64,000 nt of DNA from Diploscapter coronatus. Its lineage: Eukaryota; Nematoda; Chromadorea; Rhabditida; Rhabditidae. Below are positions 45,816-57,830 of the stretch, piece by piece. The notes under the pieces were generated by a model that was not told where the DNA came from, ran no database searches, and saw only the letters and a program-made list of their open reading frames with translations. The position numbers were made by a program, and so were the translations under genes. Positions within the stretch are counted from its first letter, which is position 1. Each line of letters begins with the position of its first letter. The stretch covers positions 7,455,249-7,519,248 of the forward strand of contig OZ038423.1 of NCBI GenBank assembly GCA_964036155.1. Direction: 5' to 3'.

Positions 45816-47825
45816 ATGGACATCGACCCAGTGCCAGCGCCTGCAAGGCATCAGCCAGAAGACGCGAATGCGAACAGCCGAGTGAAGAAGTCCAGAAGAA
45901 TGTCCACGGGACGCAGATCTTCCATCCGACTCACCACTCCAATGGGACAAAATAAACAGGCCGGTTTTTTATAAAATAAAAAGTAACGGTATTGAAAGGC
46001 ATCTGCCTTCTTCGTGATTATAAAAATTCATCGTTTCGAGTATTTCCACTTTTATAATTTTTGAAGTGCTTTGCTAAAAACGACGCTGCACATTAAAAAT
46101 GCACAAGAAATCGAACAATTTTCAACTATCAACAAGATATTTTTCTTGGAGGAAATAAAACTACGAAAACTTTTATGCCAAATCGTTGCTAAACCTCATA
46201 ATTGGAAAAAAAAATTTAAAAAAACATTCATTTCAGGACGTGCTGACGCTCAATCCACCACAGGCTAGTCGTTCGTCCAATACTCAGGTAATATTTTTTG
46301 ATCATTTTCATTTTTAAAGATTATTTTGTTTAATTTATACTACATTTTGCAATTCCAGACTCGTATCCTGCAGCAGTACCTACAAAACATCGCGGATTAC
46401 GGGGCCGATCTCGAAAAGGAGCGAGTGTTTTGGCTCGAGCACTCCGCCCGTCAAAGGAATCGCATGAAAGCTGCTCACAAGTCAGTCATTTTTGTTTAAA
46501 AAAAATAACGATTTCAATCTGATGATGACATTGTTTATGGAAAATACTATTTTTTCCATTGTGAGCAAAAACGTTTTATTCAAGATTGAGAATAATTAGT
46601 GAATTTGTAGAATCCAGAAATTCACTCATTTTAGTTGTTTCTTCATGAAATTATCTGTAAATTTTCGAATAATTCGATAGGATGATACAATCTATTCTGT
46701 TTTCATAAAAGGAAATTTTGCAGTCGAATTGTGATCGGGAAAGTGGAGGATCCGTATGCGCGTCAACGAGCGAAGGAGGAAGTGCTGGAGGAAATGTCGA
46801 GGACGGCGCCAAGACTCACACTCAATCGACTCCTCAACTCCTACTATGGAATCTATGGGGAACATCGCGAACATAGGGTACATTTATTTGAATTAAAAGG
46901 ATACAAAAATTATTACCTCTTCATGCAGGTTCTCGTATGTTTCAAATTTAATATATCCATTTTTTGAATAACAAATTACTTAATGAAAATGAACAAATAA
47001 CGAATTTTTCACATACAAGCAAAAATTAGCTAGTCTGTATTCCACACTACTTCAATTACGGAATTTTTCGACTATTATCACTGGAAGTTATGTTGAGAAC
47101 TGCGCAAATCTAATGCATACTTCCTCATTTTGCTTGTGCAGAAAACGCGTTATTTTTCATTTTCATCGAATAGTTCGATTTGACAGTATTGATAATTGAA
47201 AAAATCTATTAATGTTTTTCCCATTTTGAGGAGCGAGAAGTGAAGCAACTCGAAGAAGACGTCTGCAAACTGCAGCAAATGGCCACAGCCGAGGTCTTCT
47301 ATCTATTTATCTTATCATTTAAAAATTATATTGATTCAGTTGCGAGGAACGGAGATTCTGCGAGACGCGGTCGATGTGTTGGAGCAGCGATCCAGGGACA
47401 TCAAAATCAAGGAGGTGGGATTTGAATTTGTTTATATTTGATGACTATTTGAATTTTGAAATTATAACTTTTGCCATCTCATTTTTGTCATTTTCCAGCA
47501 ACATGAATTAGAAAGGGACAGATAAGTGAACGTGGTACTGGAAAAGAGCTTTTCAATTTTAGTTCTATTAGTTTAAAAAAATTATCTTCCACGAGTTTCC
47601 AAAAATTGAATGTCAAACTCAGATATCAAAATTGTCTCATCTCGGTTAAATATTTTTGAGAGGATCGAAAAAATGAAAGATTTCTTTAGAACCGATAAAA
47701 TGTATTTCAACACTGACTTTCAGAGAGCCCTGCTGCAGGAATTGGACGATCACTACGCATCGTGCAGCACGTTTTCCCTCAAACCGCCCGCCGGATTCCT
47801 GCCCTCTCTCGCTGTTTACCTCTGA
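45816..47825 (+). CDS. coiled-coil protein with N-terminal basic phospho-motifs
   Basis: The protein starts MDIDPVPAPARHQPEDANA and has an RRMSTGRRSSIRL stretch that fits Aurora/PKA-type consensus (R-R-x-S). Later exons: 46237-46287, 46359-46480 (ILQQYLQNIADYGADLEKER), about 46725-46876 (KVEDPYARQRAKEEVLEEM, then LLNSYYGIYGEHREH), about 47231-47292 (REVKQLEEDVCKLQQMATAE), about 47340-47413, 47500-47524 and 47723-47825. Heptad-like charged helices dominate. The C terminus is SLKPPAGFLPSLAVYL. I do not recognise the family; a chromosome- or cytoskeleton-associated role is only a guess from the motif and coiled coil. The first donor is unclear: the natural frame needs AAACAG|gc, a non-canonical site, or a missed exon. 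Confidence 0.6.
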
Positions 47826-48502
47826 GCCTCTGATTCTCACATCGACAGTTCCAAAAGACAAGCCACATCTCTGGTATAATTTCTCTTCTTTCCTTAAAAA
47901 TGAAATCTTAAACAAACTTGCGAAATAACTGATAAAAGAATGAATCTAAAATCTCTTCTAAATAGGTGAAAAATGTAATTATTTTCATTCTTCTTGCTCA
48001 GTTATGTTGAAAACTGCCCTTTTTAAAGCCAATTAAATCCGATTTAGTGATCAAAATCTATAGCAATATTTCCGAGCCAGTAGTTTTCCCGTTTCAATTA
48101 CTCTTTTGAAAGTTGCTTATTTTTGAAGAAAAGCAAATTATTAATCGTATTCTTTCTAACATGATTTCTAAACTTTCCAAAAGATCATTCAAATTTTGAA
48201 TACGGTACTTTTTCTCTAATTTAGCGCTTCTAGCAATTTTTTCCTAAAATTATGTTTAAACATCAAGAATGGAACTAAAATGCGTTTTAGCGTCGTAATA
48301 AAACGAAAATAACATGATAAAAATTTTATAATGATGATAATTTTTCTTAAAACTATCATAATGTTAAAATGTATTTGAGCTCTCCACCGCACCTTACATC
48401 AGTATCTCTCATTTTATTATTCCGAACAAACGAATCGTTCTCTTTACCAGAATTCTATTACTCATTTCTTTATTTATCGTAGAATGTACATTTTGGCATC
48501 TC
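47826..48502. other. 3' UTR and spacer
   Basis: AT-rich with no exon seen. AATAAA at about 48298 and similar words fit 3' ends of the coiled-coil gene. Confidence 0.45.
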
Positions 48503-48718
48503 GTAAACTGCGTCCACTTTGTCCTTCATCTATTTGCAAACTTCATCCAACCATGAAACTAGGTTAGGGTTGAGTATGACCGGTAAGTTAAACTGTCGAA
48601 ACTCCATACTCAATGAGCTGATGAAATGCAAGCAACATCGAGGCTTCCTAACCCTACCCCTGCTACAATAATGGATGAAGTTCACAAATGAATGAAGGAT
48701 AAAGCAGATGAAGTTTAC
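48503..48718. mobile_element. ~216-bp foldback (MITE-like) element
   Basis: The two halves pair imperfectly over about 85-90 nt. The outer arms GTAAACTGCGTCCACTTTGT (48503) and the complement ending AGCAGATGAAGTTTAC (48718) match. Inner blocks AACTTCATCC/GGATGAAGTT, GTTAGGG/CCTAACCC and TTGAGTATG/CATACTCAA pair in order. No coding frame inside. Confidence 0.75.
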
Positions 48719-48897
48719 ACAAATCCGTATACCTTTTCCAATTATTCATGAATTTTTATGTACATTTTTCGTTTCGGTGTCATTTGAAGCTGACTTCTTA
48801 TGAATTGTTTTTCTTTACCTGCGAAAGGATAAACCATCGCGAATATTGTCGTTCTTTATCACTGATTCAACGATTCAACAGAACCTTCATTGTGGTC

Positions 48898-49586
48898 ATG
48901 TCGACCAGGGGACAGCGGACAACAGTTATATGACGGACCTTTTCTTTTCCCACATGATTTCGTCCTACTCTGCCTTCCTACCCTCTTTCTAACTATAGGA
49001 TCCGCAAACACTGCTAATTTTTGCTCGCTTTAAATTTAGATTCGACAAAATGTTAGTGAAGTTGCTGTTCTCGGCAATTCTTTCGCTAGAAAGTGGAAAT
49101 GCACTGGTGAAATCGGTGACAGACACGATAGAGCTCAAGTAGATGACAATTATCCCGAACTTGTCCTGCTCGCGAGCAAGAACCATTTTACAATTTCGTG
49201 GACGAGAAACAGGGCCGCACGTCAAATGAACAAGGATAGTAATGAAGAATGGAATTCGTGCGATTCAAACAGCCAAACGCGTGTTCACAATGTTAGTTTG
49301 TTTTCACTTAATTGCATGGATAAGATGGGACAAAGGAATTTTTGAATGGTTCGGCCATCTAAATTACACTCAGACCTAAATATCGATATAGCTTTTTACC
49401 CTCAAATGATAACTTCGAAAATGTGTTGGCGGACCCTAGGTATAACGCGTTTTTAACGAAAGCGAAATGGGAACATACTTTTTGAGCAATTTGTAGAACG
49501 AAAGCGCAAAACGAAACTAAAAATTTCCAAACCGCTCGTTTCTGATCGTGAGATTGCAAGTGAGAGGAAAGAAGAGGATTTATCCA
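48898..49586 (+). CDS. putative gene for a basic protein (weak model)
   Basis: An ATG at 48898 (MSTRGQRTT, donor gttata) could splice to an exon at about 49041-49290 with an open, protein-like frame (VSEVAVLGNSFARKWKCTGE, NYPELVLLASKNHFTISWTR). Further frames follow: about 49378-49485 (YRYSFLPSNDNFENVLADPR) and 49486-49585 (ERKRKTKLKISKP, then DREIASERKEEDLSK with a donor). The last block is strongly basic. Codon content supports coding use more than the spacer does, but the joins are unproved and no family is recognised. A degraded gene or mobile-element relic is possible, since foldback elements lie on both sides. Confidence 0.35.
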
Positions 49587-49665
49587 AAGTTAGTATTTCC
49601 GCATGCAGCAATAATTTTGCGCTTTCAAGAGTGAGATCAGTTGGAATGAAAAAGGGGATTTCTGT

Positions 49666-49831
49666 ATTGTTGATGCCGAAATCTGGGAGGCGTGCAAAGT
49701 GGTGCACACTTATTTTTAGTAGTTAGAAAATCAGGAAATCGAGAAATAACACACGAAAAGGAGAGAGAGACTGGCCTAAAATCATTCTTTCTCTTCTCAT
49801 TTTCGATCTCCCAGATTTCAGCATCAACAAT
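49666..49831. mobile_element. hairpin element with 24-nt arms
   Basis: Arms 49666-49689 (ATTGTTGATGCCGAAATC...) and 49808-49831 are complementary at 23 of 24 positions. The 118-bp core has no frame of note. It is MITE-like and unrelated in arm sequence to the element at 48503-48718. Confidence 0.75.
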
Positions 49832-50233
49832 ATGCAATTCGTGTGTGGCTTAATTTAAGAATCCATATAATCACACTTAGCACACTAGTTAGAAAGCTGA
49901 TCTTCATTGGATGATTCCATTTGGTATGATTTAATATTTTCAAAGATATTAGATGTGGAATTTGGAAAAAAGCAATTGTTAAAAGCTGATCTTCTTGTAT
50001 TTTGAAATTTAATTGAATGTTTCTGATAAATTTAACACGGTGTCTCACGTGCAAATCATTTATTTTAGAATTGCGAGTGAATTTTATGATGCTCAACACT
50101 CTTGGGTGAGAGGTTTGAAGCAGAAGACAAAGATACGAAAAGAAGAAAAAATGAAGCGAGACTGGAGAGAATGGATGGTGGAAAGATGTTAGTTTTTGGA
50201 CGTTCGTCTCCAGCTCGGTCCGAGGACCGCCGC
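49832..50233. other. 3' flank of the collagen gene
   Basis: No exon beyond the collagen stop was seen. The purine-rich patch at about 50120-50190 encodes only shadow frames. Confidence 0.45.
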
Positions 50234-52934
50234 TTAGTGCTTCTTGTATCTCTTGGCCTGGAAGTAGCTGGATCTTGCTGGGCAGGCGCAGTAAGCCGAG
50301 TCTGGTCCTGGGATTCCTCTGCAAGTATATCAGTCATTTTTGCCGATTATAAGCAATATATTGAAGTCTTCTTACGGCTGTCCTGGGCTTCCTGGCAGAC
50401 CATCTCCTCCTGGTCTGAATGAACAACGATTATTAATCAAAGGTCAAGTTTTGAAAATCTACCTTCCGGGGTTTCCTGCAATCGAGTCATTCATAGCGAT
50501 TTTAACCGATCAAGATCATGATTAAATGTGAGATTTCGGATTCAACTTCATCAAAACCCCCCATTCAATCACAATCTTCGATAGGCAGTAAATAGCTGTG
50601 AATTCGATACCTGGGTTTCCTGGGGCTCCAGCGGGTCCCTAAATTAATTAAATAACGATCAGATAGGTATTAATTCAACTCACGGGGTGTCCGTCGCCTC
50701 CTTAAATTATTTCATAATCAATTTAAACCTTTGGACCATTTAACGCCGGGTTTTTACGCCCAGAATTAACACTAATCCTAGGGTTAAATCGTTTATGAAT
50801 CGCGAACCTGGGGCTCCTGGGTTGCCGTTGCTTCCTGGCTGTCCCTATAATAATTTAGAGGTGAGTTAGCTATTCAGTGAATTATTTCAATAAAACGTAC
50901 GGGCTGTCCTGGGGCTCTAAAATTTAATGAATTATAGTATGTTTTTGAACTATGATTGATTTACCCAGCTCTTCCTGGTCTTCCAGTTCCACGAGTTCCG
51001 CTCTTTCCTGCGAGTCCGGCTGAAAATCAAGTTATATGCATCATTGGATCGGATGATCTCAATCTCAGAACTTACGGTGTCCAGGTTGTCCCTAGATCAG
51101 TTGAATTTTTATAGATAATTCACTTATCATCAGTGATAATTATTGCAGTTATCAAGAGTAATTTACGAGGCATTAAATTATCTCGAAACGCAATAATGAT
51201 ATCGCCGATGATATGCAAATTATTTATAAAGCATTTCCATACTGGGCTTCCTGGTCTTCCAGAGTCTAAAGAATATTCAAATTAACGTACGATTTAGACA
51301 GAAATAAACATGATTTGGCTTATTCAAATTCGATAGTGTATTAAGGAAGGATTTGAAATAGGATTTAAGAAGGAGAAAAGTTGTAATTTGTAAGATATTC
51401 CGAATTAAAGTCCTGGAGATGGTTAGATTCAGGTTAAAATATCAAAATAATAATCTGAGGATCTAATGGACTAATTTCTTTCGTGTTTTGTGCCGACAAA
51501 TGGAAGAAAACTCGCCTCCAGCGGGTCCTGGCTGAAATTGAATAAAATTAGAATCAAATTCGAGGATGAGTTAATCAAAATCTTACGGGTCCTGGTGGGC
51601 CGTTGTTTCCTCTGCCACCTGGCTGTCCTGGGGCCTTAAGTTAAATTAGCATAACCTATGAAATGTATGGTTCCAGCTTACTCCAGGGTGTCCCTAAAAA
51701 GTTAACTTTAGTGAAAATTCCGGAATCAAAATTAGCTTACAGCAGGGCCCATGTTTCCATCAGGTCCAGGACTTAAATCATTTGTTGATTAGATATTGAT
51801 CAGAGAAGTAAAAAAATAGAGAACTTACGGTCCTGGTGGTCTGAAATAACATGGATTAGTCGTTCAAAATGAAAATTCAAATAAAGACTATTAAACGTCA
51901 TATTTGGCTTGAAAATAGTGCTATTGATTTATATTATTTTATCAAATGATATCGATATGCATCACATTATGCACATCATTATTGAATAGTTTGATTTCTT
52001 TCTCTTATTTCAGATACTAGATTTTTCGAGCCAAATAACTGAAATATTGAGAAAAACTTACCCTCTTGGGCATCTCTGGCAGTCGTTGGGTGGAGCTGGG
52101 CAAGAGATGGCTGGATAGACGTGGTGGTTGTCGGCTCCAGGCTGTCCAGGGGGTCCCTATTTTCGGTTCATTCAAATATAATTCACAGGAATATGTCACC
52201 AGTGAATATTATGCGCTTTTTTAGGATATAATATGTAAGTTATCCCGAAAAAATGTATTAATATCACTGACAATAGTATGCAAATTATATATGAAAATAA
52301 TTCTCACAGGATTTCCGGGCTGTCCAGCTGAAATGGTATATAATTAATTATTGTAAACAGTAAATGATTGAACATCGCATTTGCTCTTTTTCACAACTCT
52401 CGCATATCTCCTGATAATCTTATTGTGTAAAATGGTTATTAGCATCGTCAATGTATGTTAAATTTTCAGCTTAAATGTCGCTCTCTTCTCAACTCCTTCA
52501 CTTCTTTAGGGAATTTTTAAATCAGAAAGTCGAACTTACGAGGTCCAGGGGGTCCAGGTGGTCCTCTGAAATTGAATAGATTATTATTTTTCGTCATAGC
52601 AATTAGACTAAGATACTAACGGTGGGCAGTGGGCGACTGGAGGAGTGCACTGGCACCAAGATGGGAGTCCGCCGTAGGACTGACGCTTCTGACGGAAGAC
52701 CGAGGCGAATGGGTTCTCTCTGGGCTTGGATGGAGGGGTGACCAGGACTTGGATGTCCATCATGTCAGCCCAGGCAGTGTCGGTCTCCACACGGAACACG
52801 TTGACGGAGTCGATGACCTCGTCGTGGACGTCATTGATCTCCCTGTAGATCGTTGGGATGACGATCAGGCAGGTGATCACGGCGATCAGCGAGCAAGTGG
52901 AGGCGATCCCCACGAGGAGCTTCTCTTCGAACAT
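50234..52934 (-). CDS. cuticle collagen with about 19 exons, many of them microexons
   Basis: The ATG at 52934 follows a TTTACAG acceptor by one base. Exon 1 (52621-52934) holds the nematode cuticle-collagen N-terminal domain: [20 protein letters not shown] (membrane/signal segment), [19 protein letters not shown], a subtilisin-type site FRQKRQS, then [16 protein letters not shown]. Gly-X-Y repeats follow in minute exons, each joined in frame: for example 52540-52565 (26 nt), 52308-52327 (20 nt), 51829-51840 (12 nt) and 51682-51693 (12 nt), then one near 50470 (13 nt). The interruption [14 protein letters not shown] sits at about 52063-52155. The end reads [19 protein letters not shown] and KRYKKH, TAA at 50234-50236. 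The total is about 300 residues, normal for the family. Collagens trimerise, are secreted by the epidermis and are Cys/Tyr cross-linked into cuticle. Confidence 0.93.
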
Positions 52935-54060
52935 CCTGTAAAGGAAATCGATAAGCAAGATTAAGTTAATTAGAATAGAACAAAATAAATGCGAATAGAT
53001 GCAGTAAATCCTAAAATAAAAGTCCCTGGACTTTAGTTTTTCGAAAAAATAAAATTTTCAAACATCATATTTTATCATATGATATTTGTAGAAACTTAAA
53101 TTCGGAAATAAATATGATCTAAATATTCTAAAGAATGCATAAATAAATTCTCAATAATATGATTTGAGTTGAGTCGTGAGCAGTTTTGACAACTTTAGTT
53201 GTGGACTTATATTTTAGAGGCTTGGATTTTAGACTTGACGGTAAGTGTGAATGATGAGAGAAGAGAATGAAAGGATATGATTAGTGAATATGAATTAGAA
53301 AAGATCATCAGATGAATCTTTCAAAACATTTAGATAGAACTATTGTTTTGCTCTAAATATATTGCTATTTCAGCTAATGGGTAAATTTGGTTAACTGATT
53401 TAAGGGATAAAGTGATTCAATTTTAGATGAGCTTAATTTAAAATGACAATCAAATCTCTTAAGTCGAAATAAAGGAAGAGGCGATGTGACCCGAGAACAT
53501 GAAAGACGAGATCACTAGGGCCTTTTATATGAAGTAAGGTGTGGCAGGGAACTGTAACGGGAAGGCAAGAAAGGAAAAGAAACAGAAGGAAGCGCGCAAG
53601 CAGTGAAAAGCTCCTCCCATTTCTTGGCATTTCGAAGCCCCCTCTCTCCTTTTTCTCTGTATTTTGCACATAAAGGAATTTGAATTGAGAGAGTAGTGAA
53701 ATTAGAGAAACAAAGAATTTTCAACTGAAACGGGTGATTTGAGAGAAATTGGAAATGGCAATGCAAAAGGTAGAGATGAGAAAATAGTACTCCTCATTTG
53801 TGGCGCAATCGAAGCTGTTGGTGACTGACTGACTGCATTGCATCGTTCTGGTTGAAGAGTGGAGAAAGAAAACCGTCTGTGATAATTCACAACCTCTCAA
53901 TTCTGTTATTCGGTGCACTCGCTAACAACTGGCGCGACTCCATCTTTCCATTTTGTTCTTTACTTCTTCATTTCTTTTAGTCTTGCCCTTCTCTTATCAT
54001 TGGGTTTGCTTATCTGTGACCATTTTTCCCTATCTCACTCTTTCCCTCTTGTTTTTGCCT
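52935..54060 (-). promoter_or_regulatory. collagen upstream region with purine/pyrimidine-biased tracts
   Basis: At about 53560-53680 the minus (sense) strand is pyrimidine-rich, about 630-740 bp upstream of the collagen ATG. A second tract, CT-rich on the plus strand, lies at about 53940-54060 and points the other way. Short frames here (53433-53918) come from this bias. No exon was recognised. Confidence 0.4.
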
Positions 54061-57000
54061 ACTAGTAATCTGATGAAATAAACTTTTTAGGCCAAGGGAA
54101 TGTTCGTTTAATCGAGAAGTAATTTTTTGTGGAACACTTTTGGAGTGCGATAAGGTACATGTAGTCAGATATTTTAGGAAACCAAATCGCGTGCTTTGCT
54201 CGCAACTATAACTGATAATATGATTATGCTGGATGCTAGAATTAGTGTCGTCTAATAGTCTGTGGTCATGTTTGGATGGAAAATTCGTAATTGTAATGAA
54301 GTTCCATAACGTGTCATGCATGAGGTGCAAGTGATTATCGTTGGTGGTTTGAAATTGGGTGAAATAGGTTGTGAGTTGTGGACAGCAATGACAGGGGATT
54401 TGGGATCTGAAATGCCAGATTTAAATAAGTTTAAATTGGAACATGGTATTTTTGGAGAAAAATCGAATTCCAACTAATTTGAGCAGCTCTACGCATTAGG
54501 GCATAAATGGGTAAATGATTACCGTTAGACAATAAAGCTTCATCTTTGATAGTTGAGGTGAACACTTCATTTTTATGCCTGTCATTTGTCTCTCTAATTA
54601 ACACATTATGTGATCATGATTTATTGTCAGTTCGTTCCGCCACAAGCATGTCTGCCTTGGAGGCATTCGATTTTGATAACGAATGTGGGACATGAAATCT
54701 GTATCTTTATTGTAATTTATAAATGATTGATGAGAGTTCAATCAATTCAAATAGTGATTGTGATTAGGGTGTCGCTGAAGTAACTTTAAATCTTCAGAAG
54801 AGGAAAAAGAAAGGAAAGTTCCGTAAATGAAAGTTGAACGACCGATAATCAAGAATGAGCGAAAGCGGGGATTTATTAGAAATAGATCGGAAAATTTCTC
54901 ATACTTGCTTGTGATTTTCAACTTCGTGGTTTCGTTATCGATAATGCATAAAATCAAGTGATTTTCATTGCGAATTGGGTTTTCTTGAGCTAGATTCTGT
55001 GCAAATTGAAATCGAGTTATGAAAATTTTAGCAGAATATGAAAATTCACATTGTTAGGAAGTCGAAAGTTTTCTATATTATTTTTTCTTCAAAATTTCTG
55101 TAGACAAATATATTCTTACAGTTTGCAATCGATTCGTTCATTATTCATTGACTTTTTGAAGTTTCTTATTCCCGATTTCGAGTGCTTCTTGCGGTTTTTG
55201 TTAAGTTCTCCATCGACTTTTCACTACTGAATATATATTTTCTAAATTTAGCATTTCTGCAATTATACTAATTTAGTAGTGCATATTATTATGAACCGAC
55301 TGTTTGAAAGCACTACGATTTTGTGAATGACATACAAAGACTCTTCTCTACTACTGTTTCACTATGGCATTTCCGCAACAACGCACCACAGAACCATCTG
55401 CTTCTTGTACGAAGAAACTCGTTTGACCTCTGACATTCTCAGATTCCAATACCAAAGAACAAGAGTACGATAGAGACAAATTGGTCGCTGACACTAATTA
55501 TGAATTATTAGATGTTATTCAATTGAAATGAGACTAATCATGGTATAGTGATTTCTATAAAACTGCATGCGTAAAAAGTAGAAGAAATGACGTATGCATG
55601 TCTTTCGAGAAACCGCTTCAAGGTAATTGTTATTGCTTCGCTTCGTGGGTAAGGTTGAAAAAGTTCAATCATTCTTCTTTCTGTCACATTCTTCAAGCGG
55701 ATTAATGCCGCTACTTACTTACTTACTGGTTTAGTTACAGTTTGTCTAGGTTTACTTTGATGACAGACGACTATTCAAGGATTTGCTAATGTTGGCTTTC
55801 ATAAAAAGCGAAAGCAGCGATGTCTTTGGTTGGGAAGCTAAAAAGATGAATAGTATTGGAATCATGAATGGAAAATTTTTGATTTTTTTTGTCAACCTTT
55901 AAGAGCAATTCAGATAACCTCTGGTTTGGACGTTTTTCATGCAAATCTTGGTTATATTTTATTCCATACCATTACTTTACATAGACAAGATTTTTTTTCC
56001 ATCGACTTGAAAGCTCATTCATTAGCTAAATGTAACTAATCTTGGGGAAGTTCAGGATTGGAGTGAAATTTGATTTTCATCATCTGACTCATTTATATAA
56101 TATGTAGTTTTGAGCATTATCTGATGAGGTGTGCCTTTTAGCATTGCATAACTGATTTTCTTGAAATATTGCTAAAATTTTAATCTTCCAGAAATAAGAG
56201 AAAGGCATAATTAGATCAATGAAATTATCATCAATATCAGATGTCACAAATTGCTCCTAACCTTTATGGCGTTTTATTCTCTGCAATTTACTTTACAGTT
56301 CACAGGAAAGAAAGTCAAGAATCTCAGAAATCATAAATTTTCAATTCCTTTTATGAAAGTCCGTTGTTTCACTTTCATTCACATTCCAGTCTTTCATGTT
56401 TGAATGTCTTGAATATGATGGTCAAGTGGATGACTGTCTTGAATATCTGAATGAGAAAAGAAACGAGTTCGAGATGCGTACAAAGAAAAATGATTAGCTA
56501 GCATTTGTGCGTAGATTATGAATGAATGCCTGAGTTGGATTTATTGTAAACCTTCTTCTTCTAAAGATAATACATAACAAAGAATCCATAGATTATCACA
56601 ACTTTTACCCTCGAATGTTGATCTTAGTCTTTCTTTGTTTATGCACGTAACATAAAGAGTGTAAATCAAATACGCATTAGGCAGGGTTATTTTACTAAGA
56701 AAACCGAATATTTATAGACAACCCGAGTGATTTTGACAGAGATAAAATCTCTAGCCTCAACTGGCAAAAAGGGTGACCTTTAACAGAAAAAAATGGAAAG
56801 CAAAGCAAAGACACCTCTTTTGCATACGTTGCATAACAAAAGTAGTAGGAGAATTGGCAATTCAATGCTATTCAGTGTTATTTCAAAGGATAAGAGTGCA
56901 AAATAGATGCTTGTCTTTACATGTTGTTGTGTAATGCGTATGTTAGGCATTTGTCCTTGTTCGAGATAACTGTTCCTAATCTCTTCTCGAGAATTAGGAA

Positions 57001-57240
57001 CTAAGGGAACTACTACCGCGTCTTGAAAGTTTCCGTAAGTCCTTGAACGGTAAGAATAATGGAAACTTGAGGATGTTCTGTGATAGCACAGGAATGAATG
57101 AACTTCGGCTTCAATTTGAATGTCGTCTTTGAAGCTAGCATTAACATGGATTAGAGATACGTTTCGTAGTTTGATATGACGAGGACCATGTGAAAAATTA
57201 AAAATCGATTTGTGAATTATTGAAATTTTAGATTGAATGT
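54061..57240. other. gene-poor stretch
   Basis: About 3.2 kb of AT-rich sequence without an exon that has both splice context and protein-like composition. The short frames (for example 54010-54473, 54742-54957 minus) have no support. It may be regulatory or a long intron of an unseen gene. Confidence 0.4.
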
Positions 57241-57249
57241 ATAATAAAA

Positions 57250-57830
57250 TGTAAAAATCAATCTTTGAAATTTGATGTCAATGATATTTGGGTCGGCTTG
57301 TCAACATTGCAACTTGATTACACTCAAACAGAAGAAAATTTTGAGAACCTAGTGACTTTTTTTAATAGTAACGCTAATTTTTTTTATAGATTATTTTTTA
57401 TTAAAATTGCACCATTTTCAAATATAATCGTCTTTTCCATTGACAATTATTTGATGTTCTCCATTTAGTTTCTTGATTACACTAGATATTTACTTTCGGA
57501 CATTATGCAAAGTTGTTGCTTGTTGGATTTGCTCGTTGATAAGCAAAACAAACTGGTGATCACAATAAGAGAATGGCAGCAGATAATTGTCAAAGGTCTT
57601 CTCTCTCATTCGGACACACTTTTTCAGATGAATTTATTAGAAAATCGGATATTTTTCGTGTTTCGCTAGACAGTTTTTTGTGAATTGGCGATGAATTCCT
57701 CGGTTCACAAGACAATCATTTGATACCAATGAACCTATTCGATGGTAAACATATAAAAATGCATAGAAAATGTGAAGTTACAATTGGTAAGTTCAGAAAT
57801 CTCATATATTTCGAATTTACGAAACATAAA
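57250..57830 (+). pseudogene. possible F-box-associated (FBA-type) domain fragment
   Basis: The frame KFDVNDIWVGLSTLQLDYTQ (57265 on) is followed, after a possible intron ending ATTTAG, by FLDYTRYLLSDIMQSCCLLD and then VITIREWQQIIVKGLLSHSD (to about 57668). The last block resembles the nematode FBA_2 pattern (LNxFLxxWIxGxxxxLE). Farther on, FDGKHIKMHRKCEVTI (about 57740-57785) resembles the DG-x-x-A-T end of such domains but sits in another frame. No F-box exon was found upstream. It could be a decayed gene or an incompletely read one. Confidence 0.3.
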
